DNA of 64,000 nucleotides from Thiofilum sp. (lineage in GTDB: Bacteria; Pseudomonadota; Gammaproteobacteria; Thiotrichales; Thiotrichaceae): contig NZ_JADJTF010000001.1 in NCBI RefSeq assembly GCF_016711335.1, positions 2,418,001-2,482,000 of the forward strand. The letters run 5' to 3'. A program made the position numbers and the translations under genes. The notes below the pieces were generated by a model that saw nothing but the letters and a program-made list of their open reading frames with translations, had not been told where the DNA came from and did not search any database. Each line of letters begins with the position of its first letter. Positions within the stretch are counted from its first letter, which is position 1. Positions 1-8,550 of the stretch are shown here, one piece after another.

Positions 1-9
1 CAATCACTA

Positions 10-726
10 TTAGCAACCATTATGTAATTTCCATTTTTCCGCGTGCCCCATTTTGACTGCCCAGTCGGGTGGGGTACAGTCTTTAGTAGGATGCGCCTGT
101 GGGGTTGAGGTAGCAGGAGCGCTCATGACGGTAGGTTTTAATAAGGTATGACTCATAGCGAAGAGTAACCCGCTAACACTAGCTAAAATTAGCCATTGAA
201 CTAGGCTAACCGATTGCGGTGTATGGGTTTCACAACTTTGTCCCGCACAGTACTGAGGTGTTGAGCGTCGGAAGAGTTGATAAAGCTTACAGCCTAAACA
301 AATACCAAATACACTTTCAAAGCCTAATAAAATCAGGCAGGTAGTACAAACTAAGATATTAATAGGTCCTACTACCTGATTGAGTACCACCAGATAAAAC
401 ATAATCAAAGCGAGTACTAAACCAATCGCCCAAGCGAAGCGTTTTTGGGGTGCACCCACATAGTCAGGTGCTTGGTGACGGACGATAAAGCGCCCTACAA
501 TCATACTAGGCGCATAGCGCGGATTAATCAGTACTCGAATAATGAAGTCGATTAAAAAGCCCGTGACCATTAAACGTGTCCAATAAAAATCACCTACTAG
601 CCACGCATTCATAAAAGCAATCAGCCCTAAGACTAATAAAATACCCGCCGCAGCCCGCACTTCGCGTTCATTCAGTACCGGAATATTATAACCCGCTTGC
701 TGTTCGCCAAAACCTAATATTGCCAT
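10..726 (-). CDS. DUF4395 family membrane protein
   Basis: Predicted integral membrane protein of about 238 residues. The N-terminal two thirds match the DUF4395 pattern: hydrophobic helices around residues 28-50, 100-120 and 125-145, an invariant-looking NPRYAP segment and a GICLGCK cysteine motif that ends the domain. A further hydrophobic segment lies near residue 180, followed by a Pro/Thr-rich tail. I chose ATG at 726, with AAGAG six bases upstream, over the GTG at 732. It is transcribed divergently from a Crp/Fnr regulator, which suggests that regulator may control it (inference). DUF4395 proteins are often found near thiol-redox genes, but the function is unknown. Confidence 0.85.
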   Translation of the reverse strand: MAILGFGEQQAGYNIPVLNEREVRAAAGILLVLGLIAFMNAWLVGDFYWTRLMVTGFLIDFIIRVLINPRYAPSMIVGRFIVRHQAPDYVGAPQKRFAWAIGLVLALIMFYLVVLNQVVGPINILVCTTCLILLGFESVFGICLGCKLYQLFRRSTPQYCAGQSCETHTPQSVSLVQWLILASVSGLLFAMSHTLLKPTVMSAPATSTPQAHPTKDCTPPDWAVKMGHAEKWKLHNGC

Positions 727-789
727 AGTCACTCTTTAAGCTAAGACCTATAAATTAGTTGGTATCTTGCCAGTAGCAGACCGTGCATG

Positions 790-807
790 ACATGATCGTG
801 ATCATGT
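790..807. promoter_or_regulatory. FNR/CRP-like inverted repeat at regulator start
   Basis: Arms ACATGATC and GATCATGT are separated by two bases. The core reads TGAT-N4-ATCA, the half-site arrangement recognised by FNR/ANR-type regulators (consensus TTGAT-N4-ATCAA). It overlaps the likely ATG (804) of the Crp/Fnr gene and faces the divergent DUF4395 gene, so autoregulation by blocking is plausible. That role is inferred from position and motif only. Confidence 0.5.
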
Positions 808-1346
808 CTGATTATTTAATTGACCAATTTATGGCGTTAGCGGGTGGGCGTGAACGTGAGTTTGCGGCAGGTAGCTTTCTGTTTCATCAGGGTGAGGTGG
901 TCGATTATGGAATGATTGTATTAGCGGGTCAGGTAAGTCTAATACGTCACCAAGTCGACGGCTCAAGTGTGATCTTACAGCGGGCAAGCGTACAGCAAGT
1001 TGTAGCGGAAGCCTCACTGTTTTCAAAAGTCTATCATTGTGATGGACTCGCGGAAGTTGATTGCCGTTTATGGCTGACGCCTAAAGCGGGTTTACTGACG
1101 GCGCTACAACACGACACTACTTTAGCCTTTAGTTGGATGCAGTACTTAACTCAACAAGTGCAGCAAGCCCGTTTTCAACGCGAATTACTAGCCTTAAAAA
1201 CGGTAGCGGCTCGCCTTGATGCATGGTTGAATTGGCATGAAATACCATTGCCACCGAAAGGTGAGTGGAAACCATTAGCAGCTCAATTGGGTGTGAGTCC
1301 TGAAGCGCTGTATCGAGAGCTGGCTAAGCGAGATTTAACCCACTAG
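804..1346 (+). CDS. Crp/Fnr family transcriptional regulator
   Basis: A 180-residue cytoplasmic DNA-binding regulator. Residues 10-115 have the cyclic-nucleotide-binding beta-roll pattern (LFHQGEVVDYGMIVLAGQVSL, split here only by wording), and residues 150-178 form a short C-terminal winged helix with the recognition stretch LAAQLGVSPEALYREL. There is no FNR-type N-terminal cysteine cluster, so it probably does not carry an Fe-S centre; the effector is unknown. In-frame starts exist at 783 (GTG), 792 and 804 (ATG). I prefer 804 because the domain begins right after it, although no strong ribosome site distinguishes them. It is divergent from the DUF4395 gene. Confidence 0.8.
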   Translation: MSDYLIDQFMALAGGREREFAAGSFLFHQGEVVDYGMIVLAGQVSLIRHQVDGSSVILQRASVQQVVAEASLFSKVYHCDGLAEVDCRLWLTPKAGLLTALQHDTTLAFSWMQYLTQQVQQARFQRELLALKTVAARLDAWLNWHEIPLPPKGEWKPLAAQLGVSPEALYRELAKRDLTH

Positions 1347-1410
1347 AGAACTAGGCATTGAAAGCTAGCTGTGTTATTACCGTTGTAGCGCAATCAATAG
1401 GAGGAATGTG

Positions 1411-2310
1411 ATGATAACTTTACGTGCTGTTTGGGTTTCAGTGGTGCTGTATTTGAGCTTGGGGCTAGCTCCCTTATTCGCTCAGGAGGTTACGGTTAAA
1501 CAAGATCATTTGACCCTACGTGCGGATCTTAATTTAGCCAGTGATAAAAAAATTCAAGATGGTGTTGTGCTGCTGTTACACGGCACATTGGCTCATAATC
1601 GGGTGGAGATTATTAAAACCGTCGCGGAGTTGTTAAATGACAAAGGCTTTAATACGCTGAGCATTAATCTGAGCTATAGCCTTGATCAGCGCCCTTCACA
1701 AATGCTGGATTGCGCCATTGAGCATCAACATCAGCATGAAGATGCCATGCAAGAAATCGGTACTTGGATGCGATGGCTCAAAGAGCAGGGAGTAGAACAA
1801 GTCTATCTGATGGGGCATTCACGCGGCGGTAATCAAATCGCGTGGTATGCCAGTGAGCAAGATAATGATCTGATTAAGAAAATAGTATTAATTGCCCCTG
1901 CGACTTGGAGTGCAGAAAAAAGCGCTAGTGATTATGAGGAGCGCTATAAGACACCTTTAGTAGAGTTGGTGAATAACGCTCAAGCTAAAGTAGCGGCTGG
2001 GCAAGGTGCTGAGGTATTAGATACAGCGGGTTTTGTGTACTGTGAAAAAGCCAAAGTGAGTGCTAAGTCTATTGTGTCTTATTACCGTGCTGATGAGCGT
2101 AAAAATACCCCTAGTCTATTATCTAAAATAACTAAGCCTACTTTGGTCATTATGGGGTCAGAGGATACTACTATGCAGGACTTACCGGCTCAGATGGAAC
2201 CCATCAAACAAGCTAATGTGCAAGCCGTTATGATTGAGGGGGCAGACCATTTCTTTTTAGATTTATATGCCGATGAATTGGTTGAAAAAACAGTAGAGTT
2301 TTTTGAGTGA
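1411..2310 (+). CDS. Secreted alpha/beta hydrolase
   Basis: A 299-residue protein with an N-terminal signal peptide (hydrophobic stretch ending LAPLFAQ), so probably periplasmic. The alpha/beta hydrolase fold is shown by the oxyanion region VLLLHGT, the nucleophile elbow GHSRGG (Ser near residue 137), a late acid in GSEDTT and the catalytic His in GADHFF. This resembles serine hydrolases with an unassigned, probably ester, substrate. ATG at 1411 is preceded by a good GGAGGA site; the GTG at 1408 is too close to it. It appears monocistronic, between the Crp/Fnr gene and the convergent Roco gene. Confidence 0.85.
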   Translation: MITLRAVWVSVVLYLSLGLAPLFAQEVTVKQDHLTLRADLNLASDKKIQDGVVLLLHGTLAHNRVEIIKTVAELLNDKGFNTLSINLSYSLDQRPSQMLDCAIEHQHQHEDAMQEIGTWMRWLKEQGVEQVYLMGHSRGGNQIAWYASEQDNDLIKKIVLIAPATWSAEKSASDYEERYKTPLVELVNNAQAKVAAGQGAEVLDTAGFVYCEKAKVSAKSIVSYYRADERKNTPSLLSKITKPTLVIMGSEDTTMQDLPAQMEPIKQANVQAVMIEGADHFFLDLYADELVEKTVEFFE

Positions 2311-2382
2311 TTTTCAATAGGTAAACTCATAAATCAGTGCTGAGCAAGCAGATGCTTAAGGTATTGCCAAGAGGTTGTAGGA

Positions 2383-5028
2383 TTAGTCGGTGGCTAATAA
2401 GTTTTTCACCCGTGCTTTAAGCCCTAGCTGTACATCGGACCAAAAATCATCTTTATGAGACCATTTAGTTAAAGGCAGACCTTTAGTAGGTAGGGCGGTA
2501 ATATCGCCTAGCTTAAAGCCGTTTATAGCTTGTTCTGCCCAGTCGGGTGTATCGCGCACAATGATGGGTATGACAATCGTTTGATTAGCTTGATAGCGCT
2601 CTAGGGCTAAGGGTAGCTCAATCTCATAACAGTAGTCGGTAGCCATAAAATCAGGGCTGATCAAGAGTAGAATCAAGTCGGCTTTAATCAGTTGCTCCTT
2701 AATGTCCGCATGAACTAGCCCACCTGCTAATAATTGTGCATCAGTCCACGCTTGAACCTTAAACTGACGGCTAATATTTTTAAGACGTTTTTCTAGTTCT
2801 AGGCGATGCTCTTTATCTTCTTTAGAGTAAGAAATAAATACCTGAATCGCAGGTTTGGCTATCGGTTTATCTAAGCGTGAGGTCATAGTGTCTTGCTCCT
2901 GAAAGGCGGGCAAAGGGCTAGGTTCTGTACAAGGCTCTTTTTGTAGAAACTCTTGATAACGCGAGTGAGGACTGATTTCTTTAACTAATTTACGCAAGGC
3001 ATAGAGTAAGCGTTCTTGATCACTACCGCGTAGGCTAAACTGCAAATAGCCCTTGTTGGATTGGGTTTTATCGGGAATCTGAGACACTAAAGACACTTGT
3101 CCCCATTCAGTCTCACAATAAATCCCCTCGCGCCAAGGTTGAGCATTATCTTTATAGGTTTCGCCCAAGCGAATAATCAAACGCTCGATAATGCTGCGGT
3201 GTAGGAAGGGATAGTGAACGTTATACTGCCAGTCCTTACTAGGCTCATAGCGCCATAATTTCTCCGTCGGATTTTTCTCTGCTAAAAAGGCTGGAATGAT
3301 ATATTCGCGCTCTTCAAAGGGAGTGTTCCAATCACGATTGATCTCATAGCAAATATGGCAATCGCGCATGAAATTGAGATAAATTTCCCGCTCGGACTCC
3401 TCGGTATTTTGCCAAATCAATTGAGTCTCAAAACCTGATAAGCGCCCCCCTTTTTTAAATAGTCGTTGTCGATAGGGGGCGTTACGGTCAAACACTTTAT
3501 AAACCGCTTCGATGATCCAGTTTTGATCTAAGATCATGTGATCTTGAAATGCGCCTTGTTGATAAAACACCACTCCCGTCTTATGCAAATAGTCGGCAAA
3601 CCACTCGGCATAATCAATCTGGTGCTGTTGGCAAAGTGTGGTAAAGCTGTCAAAGCTCAGAGTTTTTTGGGTGGGCTTGAGTTGGTTAATCGCCTCCTCG
3701 ACAGCTAGCCATGAGCGTGGCAACTTGAGGCAAACCCGCCCTTGGAGTTCTTCAATCACATCGTGGATCATGCCCTTTAAGCTATTAATATTCTTATACT
3801 GCAAGGCTGAAATTTTGGCAGCTTGGCGAATTTGATCAGCGCCTAGCATCGTACTATTGACATCAGCGGGAGAAGCGTTGGGGTATTTATCAGAACGATC
3901 TATCTGATTTTTTACTAAAATCACGGGACTATGCGGGGCGAGATCATGAATAGCTTCCAGCCAGTAACTCACGGGATGATTAATTTCGTCGGGTTGCTCT
4001 TCGGTTTCTTCTGCCCACACCAATATATATAAACAGTCGTCACTTAAAAAAAGTCGATGGGTCGCATGATAGATTTCTTGTCCACCAAAATCCCAGAGTT
4101 GCCATGTGATGGGTGCATCACTGTGAGGGGTGGGTGAGCAGGTTTCGATGGTAATACCATGCGTTGAGGGCATTTGTGGGGGCGCGGCTTTTTGGTGTTG
4201 TAGGGTATAGGCTAAACTACTCTTGCCTACCCTCCCATTGCCTATGAATTGAATTTTTAGTTGCCGCTTCCATTCATAGCCCCGCTCTAGTGCCTTGTAA
4301 TAGCGTAATAAGTTCTCATAACAATCCTCGTATTCACTGCCTAATATAACGCTAGGTAGGTAATCAATTTTAGTTCCTGCTAAATACAGTATCCTTTCGC
4401 GTTCATAAATAAATTGATCAATATGGTGTGGGTCGATCACTGAGCATTCATTTGCAGTCAGCTGACTTAACAGAGGAAATTGTTGCTCGCCAAAGAAGGT
4501 TAACGAGGGAAGCTTTAGCCTACTGCAATCAAGCTCTACTAAATAGGGCAAAGCCACTAAGGGGCTGATGTCATCGATGGGGTTGTAACCGCAATTGAGA
4601 GATTGTAATTGTGTGAGGGCTTGCAGGGGGCTGAGATCGGTGATTTTATTGTGACTGCAATCGAGGTATTGTAATTGGTTAAGGGCTTGCAGGGGACTGA
4701 GATCGGTGATTTTATTGCCACTGCAATCGAGGGATTGTAATTGGTTAAGGGCTTGCAGAGGTCTGAGATCACTCAAGCGTTGCCCCGCTAGGTTTAAATG
4801 TGAAAGTCGACTTAAACGAGTTATTTCAGGAGGAAGTACCTTAATAAATCCTCTGAGCCAAGGAAACATCTGATGTTGGATAGATAAGTCTAACTCCTCT
4901 AACCACACCAGCTCGAAAACACTGGGCGGTATTTCCTTAAGCAATAAATTACTCAAATCCAAGCGAGGCGCTTGAGTTTGGCGGCACACGTCAATACGTT
5001 CTAAAGCAATCTCAAGGGGACTGAGCAT
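2383..5028 (-). CDS. LRR-Roc-COR-TIR (bacterial Roco) protein
   Basis: An 881-residue multidomain protein. Residues 20-225 are leucine-rich repeats. Residues 256-430 are a Roc GTPase, with P-loop GNGRVGKS (263-270), switch II DFGGQ (313-317) and NQID in the guanine-specificity position. Residues 430-690 fit a COR dimerisation region. Residues 727-875 are a TIR domain starting FISYSKEDKE, with a DYCYEIE segment that would hold the catalytic Glu of NAD-cleaving TIRs. Roco proteins are GTPase switches. A TIR effector at the C-terminus suggests sensing by the LRR and NAD consumption on activation, as in TIR-based immunity; this is inference. It stands alone on its strand, with a weak ribosome site before the ATG. 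Confidence 0.9.
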   Translation of the reverse strand: MLSPLEIALERIDVCRQTQAPRLDLSNLLLKEIPPSVFELVWLEELDLSIQHQMFPWLRGFIKVLPPEITRLSRLSHLNLAGQRLSDLRPLQALNQLQSLDCSGNKITDLSPLQALNQLQYLDCSHNKITDLSPLQALTQLQSLNCGYNPIDDISPLVALPYLVELDCSRLKLPSLTFFGEQQFPLLSQLTANECSVIDPHHIDQFIYERERILYLAGTKIDYLPSVILGSEYEDCYENLLRYYKALERGYEWKRQLKIQFIGNGRVGKSSLAYTLQHQKAAPPQMPSTHGITIETCSPTPHSDAPITWQLWDFGGQEIYHATHRLFLSDDCLYILVWAEETEEQPDEINHPVSYWLEAIHDLAPHSPVILVKNQIDRSDKYPNASPADVNSTMLGADQIRQAAKISALQYKNINSLKGMIHDVIEELQGRVCLKLPRSWLAVEEAINQLKPTQKTLSFDSFTTLCQQHQIDYAEWFADYLHKTGVVFYQQGAFQDHMILDQNWIIEAVYKVFDRNAPYRQRLFKKGGRLSGFETQLIWQNTEESEREIYLNFMRDCHICYEINRDWNTPFEEREYIIPAFLAEKNPTEKLWRYEPSKDWQYNVHYPFLHRSIIERLIIRLGETYKDNAQPWREGIYCETEWGQVSLVSQIPDKTQSNKGYLQFSLRGSDQERLLYALRKLVKEISPHSRYQEFLQKEPCTEPSPLPAFQEQDTMTSRLDKPIAKPAIQVFISYSKEDKEHRLELEKRLKNISRQFKVQAWTDAQLLAGGLVHADIKEQLIKADLILLLISPDFMATDYCYEIELPLALERYQANQTIVIPIIVRDTPDWAEQAINGFKLGDITALPTKGLPLTKWSHKDDFWSDVQLGLKARVKNLLATD
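4609..4778 (-). repeat. 66-bp tandem repeats encoding LRR units
   Basis: The segment GGCTTGCAGGG recurs at a 66-bp interval (near 4618, 4684 and 4750), and the intervening bases are almost identical. Each unit encodes one 22-residue leucine-rich repeat (pattern LQxLDCSxNKITDLSPLQAL). Near-identity at the DNA level points to recent duplication, so repeat number may vary between strains. Confidence 0.85.
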
Positions 5029-5233
5029 AATAGACCTAGGGTTAAGGGCGCGGATTGCTGAAGTTTAATGCAACCTACTAGAGCGAGTAAATCAGTAAAC
5101 ACTGACTGCTAATACACTTATTAATTAAGCCGTTCTTGTCAAAGTACAGACGAGTAATGATAGACACTCATGGACTTTCTAGAGAGTGGTGAGTAGTATG
5201 GTATACAATGAATTACAAAAAGAGGATTGAACC

Positions 5234-5470
5234 ATGAAAATACAGACCAGTATGCGCATTGAAGAAGAAACCTTTAATGAAGCTAAAGCGATACTTGCCA
5301 GTTTAGGGATGAATTTTACTGATGCGGTCAATATTTTTGTCAGCATGGTGGTACAAACCAAAGGATTACCCTTTGAAGTCAAGATACCTAATGCTGAAAC
5401 CCTTCAAGCCATGCAAGAAGTCAGAGAGGGCAAAAATATCGATGATTTCAAAGTTGAAGAGTTGCAATGA
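5234..5470 (+). CDS. RelB/DinJ family antitoxin
   Basis: A 78-residue protein of the RelB/DinJ antitoxin family: an N-terminal ribbon-helix-helix (MKIQTSMRIEEETFNEAKAI) able to bind its own operator, then a C-terminal tail that normally wraps the toxin. AGAGGA lies upstream of the ATG. Its stop codon overlaps the start of a YafQ-type toxin reading frame (ATGA), the usual arrangement, but that toxin frame is broken. The antitoxin therefore looks intact but orphaned. Confidence 0.85.
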   Translation: MKIQTSMRIEEETFNEAKAILASLGMNFTDAVNIFVSMVVQTKGLPFEVKIPNAETLQAMQEVREGKNIDDFKVEELQ

Positions 5471-5732
5471 AACTAAAGCGTCATTGACTATTCATCAGAG
5501 ATTTTAGGAATGTAAACCTTGCGGATTCACAGTTTGATAAGCTCATCTACTTTTTGAGTGTGTTACGCAAGGGAGAGTTACTACCGGAGGAGGCAAGAGA
5601 CCACGCGCTATTAGGAGAATGGAGCGACTTTAGAGAGTTTCATGTAGGTGGTGATATGTTGGTGATCTATCGAGTCATTGATGATGAAGTAGTATTGACA
5701 CGATAGGTACACACGCACAGTTATTTCGTTAG
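5467..5732 (+). pseudogene. Broken YafQ/RelE-family mRNA-interferase toxin
   Basis: Starts at the ATGA overlap with the RelB antitoxin. The frame reads MKLKRH, then an in-frame TGA at codon 7 (5485-5487). It then continues in the same frame with clear YafQ-family sequence, including FIRDFR, PEEARDHALLGEW, DFREFHVGGDMLVIYR and VVLTR, and hits TAG at 5703. A one-base shift at that point restores the family C-terminus GTHAQLFR and a stop at 5730-5732. There are thus two independent lesions, one nonsense and one -1 frameshift. A functional ribosome-dependent RNase is unlikely. Confidence 0.85.
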
Positions 5733-5871
5733 CCTAGAGCTTGTTCAGCTTACTACACGAAAATTTAGGCTCTAGTGGTATTTGGCAGAACGTAAGCGGA
5801 CAATAAAACTAGGGTAAAGTGCTGATTTTTGAAGGATTTAGGACGCTATAGAACGATAAGGAACGAATGAC

Positions 5872-5945
5872 TGGAGCGGGTGAAGGGAATCGAACCCTCG
5901 TATGCAGCTTGGGAAGCTGCCGTTCTACCATTGAACTACACCCGC
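5872..5945 (-). tRNA. tRNA-Gly (anticodon CCC)
   Basis: The reverse complement folds as a complete 74-nt cloverleaf including an encoded CCA. The acceptor stem is GCGGGTG/CACCCGC, the D arm contains AGTTCAATGGTAGA, and the anticodon stem GCAGC/GCTGC closes a TTCCCAA loop, giving anticodon CCC. The T arm is GAGGGTTCGATTCCCTT and the discriminator base is T. It decodes GGG. Confidence 0.95.
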
Positions 5946-5959
5946 TTGAGAGGCTTGCT

Positions 5960-5988
5960 ATTGTAGGTATTCAAACCCTAAATGGCAA
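5960..5988 (-). promoter_or_regulatory. Sigma-70 type promoter for tRNA-Gly
   Basis: Read on the minus strand: TTGCCA (5988-5983), 17-base spacer, TACAAT (5965-5960). The predicted start lies about 8 bases before the mature tRNA 5' end. Confidence 0.65.
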
Positions 5989-6072
5989 TGCTCTTTTACT
6001 ACACCATCGCTAGGCTAATCCCTCACACCCCTCTAAAACACAGTACACTTAGCCCATCAACCACAACAACGG

Positions 6073-6456
6073 ATGACGCTCAGCATGTATCGCTTTAGAA
6101 GCTATTGGTATTACTGGTATACCGGACACAAAACTATTGCCGTGATTAGCATGATACTCACCGCAATGGTTTTAACCCTAGGGCTATTAGTCAATGCACA
6201 ATTTGCACTCTGGGCAATCATTACCGCCGTATTGCTCGATATACTAGGCATCTGGCTCTTGATCCTCTACGTACTCATCATTCGCGCTCAAATACCCGCC
6301 CTCATGCTCGCCCTCATGCTCGCCCAAGCTGATCAATGGGTAATACATCAACTCATGATTCCGGTACTCATAGCCTTTTTCGTGGGGCGCTTTGTGACCT
6401 ATATTGTCGCCAAGCAAAGCATAAGCGCTACTTCCACCAAGCGCCCGCTGCCATGA
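6073..6456 (+). CDS. Small multi-pass membrane protein, unknown
   Basis: A 127-residue hydrophobic protein with three to four probable membrane helices (about residues 22-42, 45-68, 72-82 and 90-112) and a basic C-terminal tail. I do not recognise a family. The alternative start ATG at 6085 is possible; neither has a clear ribosome site. It ends immediately before the convergent stop of ggt with no spacer. The open frame and coherent membrane topology support a real gene, but not strongly. Confidence 0.55.
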   Translation: MTLSMYRFRSYWYYWYTGHKTIAVISMILTAMVLTLGLLVNAQFALWAIITAVLLDILGIWLLILYVLIIRAQIPALMLALMLAQADQWVIHQLMIPVLIAFFVGRFVTYIVAKQSISATSTKRPLP

Positions 6457-8208
6457 CTATTGACCTAGCGCTACACCATCACGACGTGGATCAGCACCCC
6501 CCTCCAAACCATCAGCCTTAATCGCCACCGCATGTAAACCTGAATTGAGATTATCGACTTTGACGGTATAGCCCATTGCTTCAAACTTAGGTTTATAGTC
6601 CTCAGCGCTAGTACCTTTTTCTAAATAATAATCACCAGTGCGATTCACCATATGCGGCATAGAGACTGCTTGTTGCACATCCATGCCCCAATCAATCACG
6701 CCAATCAGCGCTTTAGCCGTATAAGATATAATATTACTCCCGCCGGGCGAGCCAATCGCTAATACAGGTTTCCCACTTTTCAGCACAATAGTCGGTGACA
6801 TAGAGGAGCGTGGGCGCTTATTTGGCTCGATTTTATTAGCCACAGGTAAACCATTTTCTTCAGCAACAAACGAGAAATCGGTTAGCTCATTATTCAATAA
6901 AAAGCCGCGTGTCATTAAGCGTGAGCCAAAGCCATTTTCAATAGTGGTAGTCATCGATACGATATTGCCGTCTTTATCGACAATGACAAAATGGCTGGTA
7001 GAGGGCAATTCTAAAGCACGATCATCCGCAAAGCGTTGCGTCAAATACGGATTAGTAGCGGGGTCTCCCGGAAACACCGATTTAAGCGGTGCACCCGTTA
7101 ATAAGGCTTGTGAACGTTCTTCCAAATAATCGGCGTTAAGTAATGCATCGACCGGAACATCGACAAAATCACTATCGGCTAAATAACGATTACGATCCGC
7201 AAAGGCGAGACGGGTAGCATCACCCATTAAACGCCAGCTCTCAGTGCTGTCATAGCCCGTCTGCGCTAAATCGAAATGGCTTAATATACCTAGAATCTGG
7301 GCAATGGCGACACCACCTGAAGTGGGTGGTCCCATACCGCATACATCATGTGCACGATACTCCATACACACAGTCGAGCGTTCTTTGACGGTATAGTTAG
7401 CTAAATCCGCTAGGCTCAGTGACCCCGCATTAGTCGGTGCTTCATTAACCGTTTTAACTATATCCTGAGCAATTTCACCTTCATAAAATACCTTGGCTCC
7501 TTGTTCGGCAATGAGCTTTAAAGTGGCGGCATAGTCTGGATTAGGACGTAAAGTACCGGCTTTGAGAGGAGCACCTTCAGCATCAAAGAAATAAGCTTGG
7601 GTTGCAGGAAAGCGTTGTAAGGATTCAGCCGAGCTAGCAATTTGTTCAGCCATATGCGGGCTGACGATAAAACCCTGTTGCGCTAATTGTAAGGGCGTTT
7701 TAAATAAGTCTGCCCATGCTGCTTTGCCATACTTTTTATGTAAGTGCTCTAGTAGTTTCAGAGTGCCCGGTGTGCCGACTGATTTACCGCCTACCACTGC
7801 TTCCATAAAGGCGAGTGGCCTACCCTCTTTATCCAAAAACATATCAGGCGTTGCCGCTTGGGGTGCGGTTTCGCGTCCATCTAAAGCGACTAAATGTTTT
7901 TCCTGATTATCCCAGTAAAGTATCAGTGCACCACCGCCTAACCCTGAGGATTGCGGTTCAACTAACCCTAAGGTGAGCTGTACCGCAATCGCAGCATCCG
8001 CAGCAGAGCCTCCCGCTTGTAACACTTCTAAACCCGCTTGAGTAGCATAAGGATTAGCGGTCACTACCATAAACTCTTGGGCTTTGACTAATTGCTTAGT
8101 GATATTAGTGGTAGCGATTTGTGGATTGATAGTGTCGCTGGTTTGTTTGGCGTAAGTGCTAGGTATTAAAAGCGCACTAATAAGCACACTGAGGGTTAAT
8201 AGTTTCAT
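6457..8208 (-). CDS. ggt: Gamma-glutamyltransferase
   Basis: A 583-residue periplasmic enzyme that transfers or hydrolyses the gamma-glutamyl group of glutathione and related peptides. It has an N-terminal signal peptide ending near Ala20. The family signatures are present: GGxAADAAIA near residue 60, and the autoprocessing site in ELPSTSHFVIVD, where the Thr before Ser-His-Phe becomes the N-terminal nucleophile of the small subunit. GSPGGSNI supplies the oxyanion region. Length is typical (about 580). AAGGATC precedes the ATG. It appears monocistronic. Confidence 0.95.
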   Translation of the reverse strand: MKLLTLSVLISALLIPSTYAKQTSDTINPQIATTNITKQLVKAQEFMVVTANPYATQAGLEVLQAGGSAADAAIAVQLTLGLVEPQSSGLGGGALILYWDNQEKHLVALDGRETAPQAATPDMFLDKEGRPLAFMEAVVGGKSVGTPGTLKLLEHLHKKYGKAAWADLFKTPLQLAQQGFIVSPHMAEQIASSAESLQRFPATQAYFFDAEGAPLKAGTLRPNPDYAATLKLIAEQGAKVFYEGEIAQDIVKTVNEAPTNAGSLSLADLANYTVKERSTVCMEYRAHDVCGMGPPTSGGVAIAQILGILSHFDLAQTGYDSTESWRLMGDATRLAFADRNRYLADSDFVDVPVDALLNADYLEERSQALLTGAPLKSVFPGDPATNPYLTQRFADDRALELPSTSHFVIVDKDGNIVSMTTTIENGFGSRLMTRGFLLNNELTDFSFVAEENGLPVANKIEPNKRPRSSMSPTIVLKSGKPVLAIGSPGGSNIISYTAKALIGVIDWGMDVQQAVSMPHMVNRTGDYYLEKGTSAEDYKPKFEAMGYTVKVDNLNSGLHAVAIKADGLEGGADPRRDGVALGQ

Positions 8209-8339
8209 ACTGATCCTTGCCCTTGTGGTAGGGCGATTGAAGAGAGTCTGTCAAGGTGCAGAGTTTTATATCAGATTATGAGTGTAACCGAAGATCAGTG
8301 AATCGAGGAAAACCTTAGAAAAAACGTTAGAGCAAGAGT

Positions 8340-8471
8340 TAAGGGGCTACCTAAAAGTAATTGCGTGTTTCTGGAGCAGTCTTGGCGGCATGGATGCCGC
8401 CTTGTAGCGTACAGGGATGTATTCACAGCGGCTGCGGAAGAAATGCGCAATTACTTTTGCTCAAGTGCTTG
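8340..8471 (+). repeat. 132-bp dispersed palindromic repeat, copy A
   Basis: Core arms AAAAGTAATTGCG (8353-8365) and CGCAATTACTTTT (8446-8458) are perfectly complementary. The centre carries the hairpin GGCGGCA-tgga-TGCCGCC. Outer ends are TAAGGG and TGCTTG, degenerate versions of the TAAGTA/TACTTA ends seen in other copies. It lies between two minus-strand genes. Confidence 0.9.
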
Positions 8472-8489
8472 CTGATATTCGTAATCAAG

Positions 8490-8529
8490 AACTAAGCTGT
8501 AGAGTAGCGTATAGCTCTACAGCTTAGTT
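8490..8529. terminator. Strong hairpin upstream of ggt, after DsrC-like gene
   Basis: A perfect 15-bp stem (8490-8504 with 8515-8529) and a 10-base loop, 22 bases past the stop of the DsrC-like gene. No T-run follows on either strand, so intrinsic termination is uncertain; RNA 3'-end stabilisation is an alternative. Confidence 0.5.
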
Positions 8530-8550
8530 AACAGGAGATAGGCTAAGATT

